A stretch of 39,952 bases of DNA from Opitutales bacterium (lineage in GTDB: Bacteria; Verrucomicrobiota; Verrucomicrobiia; Opitutales; T3Sed10-336). Of this stretch, positions 9,460 to 18,017 are shown piece by piece. Every line of letters starts with the position of its first letter. Position 1 is the first letter of the stretch. The notes under the pieces are model-generated. The model saw only the letters and a program-made list of their open reading frames with translations. It searched no databases and was not told where the DNA came from. A program made the translations under genes and the position numbers. Location: NCBI GenBank assembly GCA_007130045.1, contig SLTG01000074.1, positions 1-39,952 of the forward strand, in the 5' to 3' direction.

Positions 9460-9926
9460 AACCTTCGATTTTATTCACAATTTCCACAGTGGCCGTCGCC
9501 CTTTTCGCCGGCTGTCAGACCGGCGGGGACGATCCGATGAGGGGAGCGCCGCAGCCCACCGAGAGCGCGTTATTCACCACCGAACGGACCGGCTTCCAGA
9601 TCGCCTACGCTCAGGATACCACACAGCCCGAAATCCGGTACTGGCTCCGCCTCTCCCTCAACCAGCCGATCGAGCGGCCGATGATTCTGCGAATCACATT
9701 TCAGAACCCGCGGAATCCGAATATGCCGCTGGTTCAGCAAGAGCGGGTCGAAGCGCGAATTCCTTCCGTAACGATCCAATCCGAACCGATCTGGGGCCTG
9801 CAAAGAGGCGAAACCTACGAAGTCCTGATCGAAGCCTTCGACACTACGGGCAACCGGCTGGGCACCCATCGTCAAGGCGTGTTCTCGACAATCGACACCA
9901 GTCTCCCGAACCTTGGAAGGGGTTGA
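9456..9926 (+). CDS. Putative small lipoprotein of unknown function
   Basis: This 156-residue protein has no recognised family. The first 20 residues are a bacterial lipoprotein signal peptide: a short basic n-region (Lys2), a hydrophobic core and the lipobox LFAGC, with the lipidated Cys at position 20. The mature part is a mostly beta-like domain of about 135 residues resembling an FN3/Ig-like fold in its alternating pattern (for example RYWLRLSLN and [13 protein letters not shown]). That fold is a guess. The start is a TTG that overlaps the mnmA stop, and no later start would keep the signal peptide. It should be processed by Lgt, encoded 2 kb downstream. Confidence 0.65.
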   Translation: MKPSILFTISTVAVALFAGCQTGGDDPMRGAPQPTESALFTTERTGFQIAYAQDTTQPEIRYWLRLSLNQPIERPMILRITFQNPRNPNMPLVQQERVEARIPSVTIQSEPIWGLQRGETYEVLIEAFDTTGNRLGTHRQGVFSTIDTSLPNLGRG

Positions 9927-9983
9927 TCCCTGCTGTTCGCAGCGGCGCGGCGGTTCATCCGCCCCTCTCATCGATTCCCGGGA

Positions 9984-10538
9984 TCAAGAGCGGACTCCAT
10001 CCCACACAAAGCGGTAGGGCTTCGAGCTCCAAACCGGACCGGCGTAGCCGATTCCGATCCTCGGAGTTCGTTCGATCTCCTTACGTCTCACACGCAAGCC
10101 CCGATCTTCAATCCAGAGGCCCGCGGCAGGCCCTGCGGACTTTCGATCCTGGTCGCCGGTGATTCCGAAACGCCGTGTCACTCGTCCCGGACCGCACACG
10201 TCGCCCGCCCCGCGAATCAACACCGCCGCCGGAAAATCCTCTGGCCCGGTAACGATGTTGAGAAGCCAGTGAACCCCGTAACACAGATAAACGTACCAGA
10301 AACCCGGCGGTCCAAACATGACGGCATTCCGCGCCGTCCTGCCGCGATGGGCGTGACACGCCCTGTCATTCGGGCCGTCGTACGCCTCCACCTCCGTGAT
10401 GGGAAGCGCGAGTTCTGCACCGTTCACCCGACCGACCAGGTGTTTCCCGAGGAGGTCGCGAGCCACTCTCAGCGTGCCGCGCCGAAAAAAGTCGTCATCA
10501 AGAATCGCCGGTTTCATTGCGTATGGCGCAATATTCAC
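9984..10538 (-). CDS. DNA-3-methyladenine glycosylase (AAG/MPG family)
   Basis: This 184-residue base-excision repair enzyme removes 3-methyladenine and other alkylated purines. It matches the AAG (Pur_DNA_glyco) family by ARDLLGKHLVGR, by ITEVEAYDGPNDRACHA, which contains the predicted catalytic Glu51 and Tyr53, by FGPPGFWYVYLCYGVHWLLN, and by GAGDVCGPGRVTRRFGI. It is of near-normal length. The frame opens with GTG at 10538. An in-frame ATG at 10517 is a good alternative that would remove seven residues and still leave the whole domain. It converges with the lipoprotein gene and is divergent from the CNNM gene. Confidence 0.93.
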   Translation of the reverse strand: MNIAPYAMKPAILDDDFFRRGTLRVARDLLGKHLVGRVNGAELALPITEVEAYDGPNDRACHAHRGRTARNAVMFGPPGFWYVYLCYGVHWLLNIVTGPEDFPAAVLIRGAGDVCGPGRVTRRFGITGDQDRKSAGPAAGLWIEDRGLRVRRKEIERTPRIGIGYAGPVWSSKPYRFVWDGVRS

Positions 10539-10703
10539 CTTTGAAAAACGGAAGACAAGTTTGCATGCCGCTTAATTCCGATTCCGGCCGAACTTCAGAC
10601 GACCTGCAGCCGCAAGATCAGAAGGTCCTGCCCGCGGAAATCCGGATCGCCGGAGAAACCTTGCTTTCCAGGGACCTCCATCGTTAAATTCACGGCTGAT
10701 TAC

Positions 10704-11792
10704 ATGCTCCCATTCATTCTGGCTGTTACATTCACACTCGGCGTCTCCGCTTTTTGCTCGGTTATGGAGGCGATGATCCTGAGCACCACGTCCACCGAAA
10801 TCGAAGCACTGAAAAAATCGCGCCCGCGGCCGGGGCATTTGCTCGAAACGCTCAAGGAGGGGATCAACGAAACGATCTCCACGATCCTGACCGTCAACAC
10901 CGTCGCCAACACCCTGGGAAGCATTCTCATCGGGTGGATTACAGCGCGGGAGTTCGGAGAGGTATGGGTTGGCGTCGTAGCCGGAGGAATGACATTCGGC
11001 ATCCTCGTTTTCGCTGAAATCATCCCGAAAAACGTTGGCGTGGCGTACCGGGTTCGGCTCCAGCCCGTTGCGGTCTATCCTCTCTATTACCTGCGCCTGA
11101 TGATGAAGCCGGTCACGTGGCTCAGCGAAGTTCTCGTAAGCCGCGTGATTATCCGAAGAGACCTGGAAGCCAACCCTCCCGAAGAGGAAATCATGCTCCT
11201 CGCCGAAAAAAGCGAAAAAGGCGGTCATCTGACCAAGAGCGAGCTGAACATGATCGCCAACGCGCTTACTCTCGACAATGTCCGCGTGAGCGAAATCATG
11301 ACGCCCCGGACCGTCGTCACGGCGATCGACAGTTCGAAAACCGTCAAGGAGGTGCTGGAGATATTCACCAATATTCCGTTTGCCCGAATGCCGGTTTACC
11401 GGGAAACCATCGATGAAATCGTCGGGATGGTGCGGCGCCGCGACATGCTTCACGCGATCGCCAACGGAGAGGATGATAAAACGGTTGATGAGCTGAAAGA
11501 GGGGGTTCACTTTATCCCGGAAACCGTCACTGCGGCGGCGGCGCTTCAGACGTTTCTCAGGACGCACCAGCAACTGGCGGTCGTGGTCGACGAGTTTGGT
11601 TCCGTCGCCGGCGTTGTGACCATGGAGGACATCATGGAGCAAATCATCGGACGCGAGATTTTCGAAAAAGACGACCTCGCCATAGATATGCGTGAACTCG
11701 CCCGTGCGCGACATCGCCTTGAAAAAGAACAGCGACAGGTTCGCTCGAATGACAAGCCCTCCGCTTCGTCGGGACTGCAATCCAATTCCTGA
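10704..11792 (+). CDS. CNNM (DUF21) and CBS-pair membrane protein
   Basis: This 362-residue protein belongs to the HlyC/CorC-like CNNM family, linked to Mg2+ or other divalent cation export. The N-terminal CNNM domain (about 1-150) has four hydrophobic segments and FAEIIPKN at 103-110, a family hallmark. A basic linker leads to a CBS pair (about 195-325) with VSEIMTPRTVVTAI, FARMPVYR and LAVVVDEFGSVAGVVTMEDI, a typical nucleotide-binding module. The C-terminal CorC_HlyC domain found in longer relatives (about 420-450 residues) is absent; the protein ends about 35 residues after the CBS pair with a charged tail. lgt follows 32 bases later, so the two may be co-transcribed. Confidence 0.9.
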   Translation: MLPFILAVTFTLGVSAFCSVMEAMILSTTSTEIEALKKSRPRPGHLLETLKEGINETISTILTVNTVANTLGSILIGWITAREFGEVWVGVVAGGMTFGILVFAEIIPKNVGVAYRVRLQPVAVYPLYYLRLMMKPVTWLSEVLVSRVIIRRDLEANPPEEEIMLLAEKSEKGGHLTKSELNMIANALTLDNVRVSEIMTPRTVVTAIDSSKTVKEVLEIFTNIPFARMPVYRETIDEIVGMVRRRDMLHAIANGEDDKTVDELKEGVHFIPETVTAAAALQTFLRTHQQLAVVVDEFGSVAGVVTMEDIMEQIIGREIFEKDDLAIDMRELARARHRLEKEQRQVRSNDKPSASSGLQSNS

Positions 11793-11824
11793 GCGGTTGG
11801 GCCGGCGACCGGGAGATCGACAGG

Positions 11825-12646
11825 ATGGAACGCAATTACTGGGTACACGATCTGGATCCTTTTCTGATCCGCTTCACCGAGGATTTCGGGATCCGTTATT
11901 ATGGAATGGCTTACCTGATCAGTTTCCTGATCGCCTTCGGCCTGCTGGCGCTCTACTACAGGAAAGGCCGTTCCCCGCTGAATCCCGAACAGCAGAGCAG
12001 CGCCCTGTTTGCAATCATCATCGGCGTCCTTGCCGGCGGGCGGCTGGGTTACGTCTTTTTTTACGGATTTGAAAGCTTCCTTCAGAACCCGCTCTTCCTG
12101 TTCAAGGTATGGGAGGGCGGGATGGCGAGCCACGGGGGGTTCCTTGGCGGCATTGCCGCCCTGTTCTGGGTGGCGCGCAGCGAGCGTGTTCATTTTCCGC
12201 GAATCGCGGACATTTTCGCCACCATCACCCCTGCCGGGCTCATGCTGGGACGGATAGCAAACTTCATCAACGGCGAACTTTGGGGAAAGGTCACCGAGGT
12301 TTCCTGGGCGGTGATTTTCCCGGCCAGCAGACCGGGTGTCCCGATCGAGGAGATTCCTCCGCGGCATCCCTCCCAGCTTTACGAAGCGGCGCTCGAAGGA
12401 GGCGTGCTTTTCCTCTACCTGCAACTTCGCTTCTGGAAAAGCGGCGTCGCCCGCACTCATCCGGGACAGTTGGGAGGCGAGTTCCTCCTTTTTTACTCGC
12501 TTGCCCGGATCTTCTGCGAGTTTTTCCGGGAACCGGACGCCGGCCTGATTCTCGGAATGAGCCGCGGGATCTTCTTCTCCATATTCCTTGCGGCGGCAGG
12601 CATCGCGGCAATCGTGTACGCGCGCGGAAAACCCGCCGAAAGTTGA
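11825..12646 (+). CDS. lgt: Prolipoprotein diacylglyceryl transferase
   Basis: This 273-residue inner-membrane enzyme transfers diacylglycerol from phosphatidylglycerol to the lipobox cysteine of prolipoproteins. About seven hydrophobic segments are visible. Conserved residues align well with E. coli Lgt: His103 in MASHGGFLGG, Arg143 in the signature LGRIANFINGELWG (141-154), the HPSQLYEA block (181-188) and Arg235 in CEFFREPD. The ribosome binding region upstream of the ATG contains GGGAGA and ACAGG. At least two lipoprotein precursors in this window are predicted substrates. Confidence 0.96.
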   Translation: MERNYWVHDLDPFLIRFTEDFGIRYYGMAYLISFLIAFGLLALYYRKGRSPLNPEQQSSALFAIIIGVLAGGRLGYVFFYGFESFLQNPLFLFKVWEGGMASHGGFLGGIAALFWVARSERVHFPRIADIFATITPAGLMLGRIANFINGELWGKVTEVSWAVIFPASRPGVPIEEIPPRHPSQLYEAALEGGVLFLYLQLRFWKSGVARTHPGQLGGEFLLFYSLARIFCEFFREPDAGLILGMSRGIFFSIFLAAAGIAAIVYARGKPAES

Positions 12647-12682
12647 AGCGGGGTTCCGGGTGCAGGTGTCAGCGGGTCGGAG

Positions 12683-12702
12683 ACCGGCTCTCCGGTTTGT
12701 TT
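12683..12702 (+). terminator. Weak terminator-like hairpin after lgt
   Basis: ACCGG, a CTCT loop and CCGGT are followed by TTGTTT. The stem has only five pairs, so termination would be weak. It lies 37 bases after the lgt stop, in the convergent gap before the stress-protein gene. Confidence 0.3.
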
Positions 12703-12813
12703 AGCCCGAATTATTCACCGGAACAACCCAAGTTAGCCCGTCCATCTTTGTTTTCAAACCGGGCCGGACTCGATCGGACGACCTGCGGCAACCGGCGGCC
12801 GACAACTGAAGGA

Positions 12814-13662
12814 TTACCGGAACAACAGGACCGGAATCCGGCAGCGGCGGATCATTTCCGTCGTCGTGCTGCCGATCAGGAGGTGACGAATTCGGCTGTG
12901 CCCGTATGCTCCCATGACAAGGAGGTCAATTGACTGCGTACCGACGTATTCCGCAATCTGGTCCTCGGGGGTGCCGTGAAGCATCTGGCAATTCAGTGTG
13001 TAGCCGCATTCCCGGCACCGGTTCTCCGCCTCGTGCAACTGCTCCAACCCCCTGTCTTCCTCTCCCGAATCCTCCGCCACGACGACGATATGCAATTCCA
13101 GGCCCTTGAACGCGCCGGTCGTGCAAAGGTAATCGACGGCCTTCTTGCAGCTCTTCCCTCCGTCAAACGCAAGCAACAGCTTCCGAATCTCCCTGAAACT
13201 TCGCGAAGTCACCAGGCAGGGCTTCCCGCTTGCGCGCACCACCCTCTCCATAGTGGATCCGAGATGCTCGACCGCCGCTTCCGCGCTTTCGCCGCGCTTC
13301 CCCAGCATAACCAGATCACAGCCCTTCTCCATCTCTTCGAGAAGATCGACCAACAGCCCCGTTCGATGATGAAAGACCACTGTGCCCTTGGGATAATTCT
13401 TGTCGAAAATTTTCACCGAATCTTCCCGAATGGCCTCGGCTTTCTGCTCTTCCATTTCTTTGAGCTGGCCAATCATGCCCTGGTACGGCTGCATCCCGAG
13501 GCTCCCGCTCAGGTCCGTAATAAAAGGCATCTCAAAACGGCGAAGATCGGTCACATAGATGACATGTACTTCGGCATCCACACGGGAAGCCATCCACGCG
13601 GCGTATTCGCAACAGACACGCGAATATTGTGAACCATCCGTACAAACGAGAAATTTCTGCAT
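12814..13662 (-). CDS. Tandem universal stress protein (two UspA domains)
   Basis: This 282-residue cytosolic protein has two Usp domains (about 1-150 and 155-282). The second ends with MGAYGHSRIRHLLIGSTT, a clean G-x2-G-x9-G-S/T ATP-binding motif. The first has the related GKRGESAEAAVEHLGST, in which the second spacer is ten residues rather than nine, so nucleotide binding may differ between halves. Usp proteins help cells survive starvation and redox or envelope stress, though specific roles vary. The gene starts 10 bases after the glgC stop and is very likely co-transcribed with it, linking it to carbon-storage conditions. Confidence 0.9.
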   Translation of the reverse strand: MQKFLVCTDGSQYSRVCCEYAAWMASRVDAEVHVIYVTDLRRFEMPFITDLSGSLGMQPYQGMIGQLKEMEEQKAEAIREDSVKIFDKNYPKGTVVFHHRTGLLVDLLEEMEKGCDLVMLGKRGESAEAAVEHLGSTMERVVRASGKPCLVTSRSFREIRKLLLAFDGGKSCKKAVDYLCTTGAFKGLELHIVVVAEDSGEEDRGLEQLHEAENRCRECGYTLNCQMLHGTPEDQIAEYVGTQSIDLLVMGAYGHSRIRHLLIGSTTTEMIRRCRIPVLLFR

Positions 13663-13672
13663 ATCGGCTCTC

Positions 13673-14956
13673 CTATATTTCGGTGTTGTCCGGAATCACG
13701 GCGTTCTTGGTTACCAGGAGCACACCGTCGCGGACCACCACTCCCTCCTCCGTCTGGAAAAGGTCCGGCTTGCCCTCCGGAGAAAGCACAACGTTCTTCC
13801 CTATCCGGGCGTTCTTGTCAATAATCGCGCTCTTAATTCTGCTTCCGGCGCCTATGCCGATATCCGGAACATGCCACTTTCGGTTGTTTCTTGAGTGCTC
13901 GTCGGTTTCGAAGTAGTCCGCCCCCATTACCACCACGTCATTCAACTGGCACCCTTCGTTGACAAAGGACCGGACCCCGATCACCGAACGAGTGAGTTTT
14001 GCGTCGGAAATGATGCAACCATCCGCGACAAGGGCCTGATCCAGAACGCAACGATTTATCTTGGATGCGGGCAGGAATCGGGCGTGGGTGTAAACCGGGT
14101 AGCCCGGCATGAAAAAGTTGAATCGGGGCAACGGATTGGTGAGTTCCAGGTTCGCCTCGAAGAATGAACGGACCGTTCCGATATCCTCCCAGTAACTGTC
14201 GAAAATGTAACCGTAGAGCCTGGCGTCCCCGAGCAGTCCCGGAATCACTTCCTTGCCGAAATCCGCCATTTCGTTGCGGATCGCGCTGCGAAGGACGTCC
14301 CGGTTGAAGAGATAGATTCCCATGGAGGCAAGGCACCGCTTTTCTCCGGTGGATTCCGGGAGCTTGTCTTCGAGTTCCCTCCCCATCACGAGACTGTCGA
14401 TCACCTTCGGGTCCTGCGGCTTTTCCACAAACTCCTCGATCCTCAGATCCTTGGCTACCCGCATCAATCCGAGGCCGCCGACCGCGTTCGCGGGAACCGG
14501 CTTCGCCGAAACCGTCACATCCGCCCCGGTGGCCACATGCTGTCGAACGATCTCGCGGAAATCCATGCGGTACAACTGATCTCCGGAGAGAATCAGGACA
14601 AGGTCGTACTCGTGATCGTCGAAATGGTTCAGGTTCTGCCGCACCGAGTCGGCGGTCCCCTGGTACCAATTATCCCCGTCTTCGGTCTGTTCCGCCGAAA
14701 GGATGTCCACAAAACCGCCGCCGAACGGATCAAATTTGTACGACTCCTGAATGTGCCGGTGGAGCGAGGCTGTGTTGAACTGGGTGAGCACGTAAAGCCG
14801 GTTCATCCCGGAGTTCAGGCAGTTGCTTATGGGAATATCCACAAGCCGGTACTTGCCGGCCAACGGCACCGCCGGTTTGCAGCGTTGTTTTGTGAGAGGA
14901 TGCAGGCGGGTACCGCGTCCACCCCCCATGATGACACATAAGATTTTGGGTACCAT
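13673..14956 (-). CDS. glgC: Glucose-1-phosphate adenylyltransferase (ADP-glucose pyrophosphorylase)
   Basis: This 427-residue enzyme makes ADP-glucose from glucose-1-phosphate and ATP, the committed step of bacterial glycogen synthesis. The nucleotidyltransferase domain shows GGGRGTRLHPLT (11-22), CKPAVPLAGKYRLVDIPISN, WYQGTADSVRQN (97-108) and SGDQLYRMD (124-132), followed by EEFVEKPQ. The C-terminal third is a left-handed beta-helix domain used for allostery. Its length is typical. Other glycogen genes (glgA, glgB) are not in the window. The gene is divergent from trpE and is followed closely by the tandem Usp gene. Confidence 0.96.
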   Translation of the reverse strand: MVPKILCVIMGGGRGTRLHPLTKQRCKPAVPLAGKYRLVDIPISNCLNSGMNRLYVLTQFNTASLHRHIQESYKFDPFGGGFVDILSAEQTEDGDNWYQGTADSVRQNLNHFDDHEYDLVLILSGDQLYRMDFREIVRQHVATGADVTVSAKPVPANAVGGLGLMRVAKDLRIEEFVEKPQDPKVIDSLVMGRELEDKLPESTGEKRCLASMGIYLFNRDVLRSAIRNEMADFGKEVIPGLLGDARLYGYIFDSYWEDIGTVRSFFEANLELTNPLPRFNFFMPGYPVYTHARFLPASKINRCVLDQALVADGCIISDAKLTRSVIGVRSFVNEGCQLNDVVVMGADYFETDEHSRNNRKWHVPDIGIGAGSRIKSAIIDKNARIGKNVVLSPEGKPDLFQTEEGVVVRDGVLLVTKNAVIPDNTEI

Positions 14957-15079
14957 AGTGCGGAAGATTCCTGGATTCTTCGATAACCGTAACGGAGACT
15001 TCAGCCCACGACAATCAAATTTAAAAATAATTGCAGCGCCCCCGGGCCGGTGTCACGATGCGCCGATCCTTTTCAATCA

Positions 15080-16567
15080 ATGAAAATCCAGCCCGACAGA
15101 GAGACCTTCCGGCGCCTGGCGACCGAAGGAAATATCGTCACCGTCCATACCGAGTTGATGGCCGATTTCGAAACCCCCGTTTCCCTCTACAGCAAGCTTC
15201 GCAAAAGCGGGCCGGCCTTCCTTTTCGAGTCCGTCGAAGGCGGCGAAAACGTCTATCGATACACCTTTCTCGGATGCCGTCCGCGCAGGATCTTCACCGC
15301 CCGGAACGGCGAAGTCACCATTCGGCAGACCGACGGAAGCGTCGAAACGGTCCCTTCGCCGGACGACCCCCTCAAGCTGATTGAAGAGGAAATGGCGGCC
15401 TATCGTCCCGTCGATCAGGCGTCATTGCCACCGTTTACAGGCGGAGCGGTCGGATTTCTCGGCTACGAATACGTGCACCGCCTCGAGCCGGTCGCCCCCC
15501 CCGAAGAAGCCCGCGACGTAACCGGGGCTCCCACGGTTTTTTTTATGCTGATCGATTCGGTGCTCATTTTCGACCGGGTCAGGCAGACCCTTCGCCTTTG
15601 CGTCAACGCCCATATTCGCAACGACGACTCGGATGCCGCCTACGACGCGGCGATCCGGGAGGTCAGGGATCTGTTCGGGATTATCTCCATGCCGGGCGGC
15701 ATCAGTCCGACTCCCCTCGCGGACCCCGAAACGATCGAGGTGCCGCAAGGGAATTTTTCCCGACCCGCATTTGAGAAACTCGTCGAGCGGGCGAAGGAAT
15801 ACATACGCGCCGGCGACATCATTCAAGTTGTCCTCTCGCAGCGCTTCGACAAGACGTTCAACCGGACTCCGCTCGACCTGTACCGCGCGCTTCGAACCGT
15901 CAACCCCTCCCCGTACATGTTCCTTCTCGAGACGGACGAGTTCTCCGCGGTCGGCGCCTCGCCGGAAGTCCACGTCAAACTCACCGGCGACAAGGTGGAA
16001 ATCCGCCCGATCGCGGGAACCCGGCCGCGGGGAGCGACTCCCGAAGCCGACGTCCTCACCGAGAAGGAACTGCTCGCCGACGAAAAGGAACGGGCCGAGC
16101 ACCTGATGCTGGTTGATCTCGCCCGCAACGACATCGGTCGGGTCTGCCGTTACGGCAGTGTTCACGTTCCCGATTTCATGTTTGTGGAGCGCTATTCCCA
16201 CGTCATGCACATCGTTTCCCGCGTCGAAGGCGAGATCGCGCCGGGGAAAAACGCCTTCGACCTGATGCGGGCGACGTTTCCGGCGGGAACCTTGAGCGGC
16301 GCTCCCAAGGTCCGGGCCATGCAGATCATTTCCGAAATGGAAAAGGACCGCCGGGGTCTCTACGCCGGAGCGCTGGGTTATTTCGGTTATAACGGAAACC
16401 TTGATTCGTGCATCGCGATCCGCACCGCATTCCTGAAAAACGGTCGAATTTATGTCCAATCCGGAGCAGGTCTCGTCGCCGATTCCGTCCCGGAGAAAGA
16501 ATACCAGGAGACCGTTGACAAGGCCAAAGGCATGCTCAAGGCGATTTCCATCGCCGAACAGATCTGA
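15080..16567 (+). CDS. trpE: Anthranilate synthase component I
   Basis: This 495-residue enzyme converts chorismate to anthranilate with ammonia or the TrpG glutaminase, the first step of tryptophan synthesis. The feedback-inhibition pocket appears as FLFES (47-51). The chorismate-binding domain includes DIIQVVLSQRF, NPSPYMFLLE, PIAGTRPRG, ELLADEKERAEHLMLVDLAR, FPAGTLSGAPKVRAM and GGYFGY-like LGYFGYNG. I chose ATG 15080 because the encoded MKIQPD start fits the family. The frame opens ten codons earlier at a GTG (15050), but those residues look unlike TrpE. No Shine-Dalgarno sequence is evident. Neither trpG nor trpD is adjacent, and trpB lies 15 kb away, so the trp genes are dispersed. Confidence 0.94.
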   Translation: MKIQPDRETFRRLATEGNIVTVHTELMADFETPVSLYSKLRKSGPAFLFESVEGGENVYRYTFLGCRPRRIFTARNGEVTIRQTDGSVETVPSPDDPLKLIEEEMAAYRPVDQASLPPFTGGAVGFLGYEYVHRLEPVAPPEEARDVTGAPTVFFMLIDSVLIFDRVRQTLRLCVNAHIRNDDSDAAYDAAIREVRDLFGIISMPGGISPTPLADPETIEVPQGNFSRPAFEKLVERAKEYIRAGDIIQVVLSQRFDKTFNRTPLDLYRALRTVNPSPYMFLLETDEFSAVGASPEVHVKLTGDKVEIRPIAGTRPRGATPEADVLTEKELLADEKERAEHLMLVDLARNDIGRVCRYGSVHVPDFMFVERYSHVMHIVSRVEGEIAPGKNAFDLMRATFPAGTLSGAPKVRAMQIISEMEKDRRGLYAGALGYFGYNGNLDSCIAIRTAFLKNGRIYVQSGAGLVADSVPEKEYQETVDKAKGMLKAISIAEQI

Positions 16568-16778
16568 CGGCGTTCCCGGCAGTGTCCGGTGTAAGGCGGT
16601 TTTCAGGGTTCGGTCGATCGGCGCGAGCGAACCGCCCCAACACGTTCCGGATGAAAAAAGGAATAAAGCGGAGTGCTGACGCCTCTCACAGGGTATAAAA
16701 ACCTAATAACGAGGGGGCGAGGTCGAGGAGGAGGGAACAATACCCCGGGATTTCGTTTCTTCATGTGGAAACACTGCT

Positions 16779-17906
16779 ATGATAATGACGAAAAACAACA
16801 AGAGGCGCCGGCAGCCAACCTCCGCAAAAACCAAGCGGGTTGCCAAGCGGACTGAGGCCAAAGCGCCCCGCAAGGGCACGCTCAAGCCTGAGGCTGCCGA
16901 GCCCAAGGTAAAAGCCAGGACGCCCGAAAAGGAAAAGTCCTCGCGCGGACGTCGTCCGGGCGCCGCTGCGGCGTACCCGGAAGCGACCGAACGCAGCAGC
17001 ATCAATATTTACCTTCAGGAGATCGGACGCGTGCCGCTTTTGACCCCGCAACAGGAGGTCGTACTGGCCGGACGGATCAAGAAGGGAGACAAAGAGGCCA
17101 GGGACCTCATGATCAAATCGAATTTGCGGCTCGTGGTCAAGATCGCCCACGATTACAGCAATTTCGGTCTTCCCCTCGTCGACCTGATCAGCGAGGGCAA
17201 CATAGGCCTCATCAAGGCGGTTGAACGGTTTGACCCGCAGAAGGGCGGCAAGCTCAGCACGTACGCGGCATGGTGGATCAAGCAATCCATCAAACGCGCC
17301 CTTGCCAACCAGAGTAAAACGATCCGGCTTCCGGTCCACCTGGTTGATAAGATCGCGAAGATGCGCAAGCTCATTATGCACCTGACCGAGGAATTCGGGC
17401 GGGAACCCACCGACGAAGAGATCGCCGAAGAAATGCAGATGCCCGTCAACAAGGTGGCTCATCTCAAAACGGTCAGCGTCCGTCCGACTTCCCTCGATGC
17501 GCCCGTGGGAGACGACGATACGAATTTCGGCGAGCTCGTCGGCGACGAGAACGCGCAGACACCCTACGAAACGCTCAACGACAAGACCATCCGCAGCGAT
17601 GTCGCCGACATGCTCAACCGGCTCGACAAACGCGAGGCCAGGATCATCAACCTTCGTTTCGGATTGAGCGGCGACACGCCGATGACTCTTGAGGAAGTCG
17701 GCCAGGAGTTCAATATTACGCGCGAACGGGTGCGGCAACTTCAGAACATCGCCCTTTCGAAAATGCACAAAGCGATGGCCAATATCCAGAAACAACGCAC
17801 GTCCGCCGAAGTTGAAGAGGAAAACCGCGAGCGCCGCCGCATGGAGGTGCTTCAGGAATTCTTTCAGAACCAGGCGTCCAGGGACGAACCGGACTCCTCC
17901 CGGTAA
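16779..17906 (+). CDS. Sigma-70 family RNA polymerase sigma factor, RpoD/SigA-like
   Basis: This 375-residue sigma factor has an N-terminal basic, low-complexity extension (1-70) and no recognisable region 1.1. Region 1.2 is at about 72-105 (SSINIYLQEIGRVPLLTPQQE). Region 2 (about 106-182) includes DLISEGNIGLIKAVERFDP and the -10-reading YAAWWIKQSIKRAL. Region 3 is at about 190-260, and region 4 (about 275-335) has the helix-turn-helix LEEVGQEFNITRERVRQLQ. A charged tail of about 40 residues follows. All four regions are group 1/2-like, so it would recognise standard -35/-10 promoters. It could be the primary sigma or a close group 2 paralogue, and this cannot be decided from one window. GGAA eight bases upstream of the ATG may serve as a ribosome binding site. 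Confidence 0.9.
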   Translation: MIMTKNNKRRRQPTSAKTKRVAKRTEAKAPRKGTLKPEAAEPKVKARTPEKEKSSRGRRPGAAAAYPEATERSSINIYLQEIGRVPLLTPQQEVVLAGRIKKGDKEARDLMIKSNLRLVVKIAHDYSNFGLPLVDLISEGNIGLIKAVERFDPQKGGKLSTYAAWWIKQSIKRALANQSKTIRLPVHLVDKIAKMRKLIMHLTEEFGREPTDEEIAEEMQMPVNKVAHLKTVSVRPTSLDAPVGDDDTNFGELVGDENAQTPYETLNDKTIRSDVADMLNRLDKREARIINLRFGLSGDTPMTLEEVGQEFNITRERVRQLQNIALSKMHKAMANIQKQRTSAEVEEENRERRRMEVLQEFFQNQASRDEPDSSR

Positions 17907-17945
17907 CACATGCATCCGGTAAGTGCGCCGGCAACGGCGCGCAAA

Positions 17946-17978
17946 GAAAAGGCGGACTCAGAACGAGCCCGCCTTTTC
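17946..17978. terminator. Bidirectional intrinsic terminator between the sigma factor gene and rpsA
   Basis: GAAAAGGCGG pairs perfectly with CCGCCTTTTC (10 bp). After one mismatch the stem continues with CTC/GAG around an AGAAC loop. The A-run on one side and T-run on the other let it act on both strands, as fits two convergent genes. It lies 40 bases after the sigma factor stop and 40 bases after the rpsA stop. Confidence 0.85.
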
Positions 17979-18017
17979 CATATACTGAATCCAATGCGGT
18001 CGTTCCCGCAGGCCGGA

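Noticed and set aside
9923-9987. TTGATCCC/GGGATCAA inverted repeat between the lipoprotein and glycosylase genes
   Set aside because: The 8-bp arms are 49 bases apart and lack a T-run; too weak to call a terminator.
12647-12813. Additional small gene in the gap between lgt and the stress-protein gene
   Set aside because: No frame with a start, ribosome binding site or recognisable motif was seen in this convergent gap.
16676-16699. CTGACG and TATAAA as a sigma factor gene promoter
   Set aside because: The spacer is only 12 bases, too short for sigma-70 recognition.
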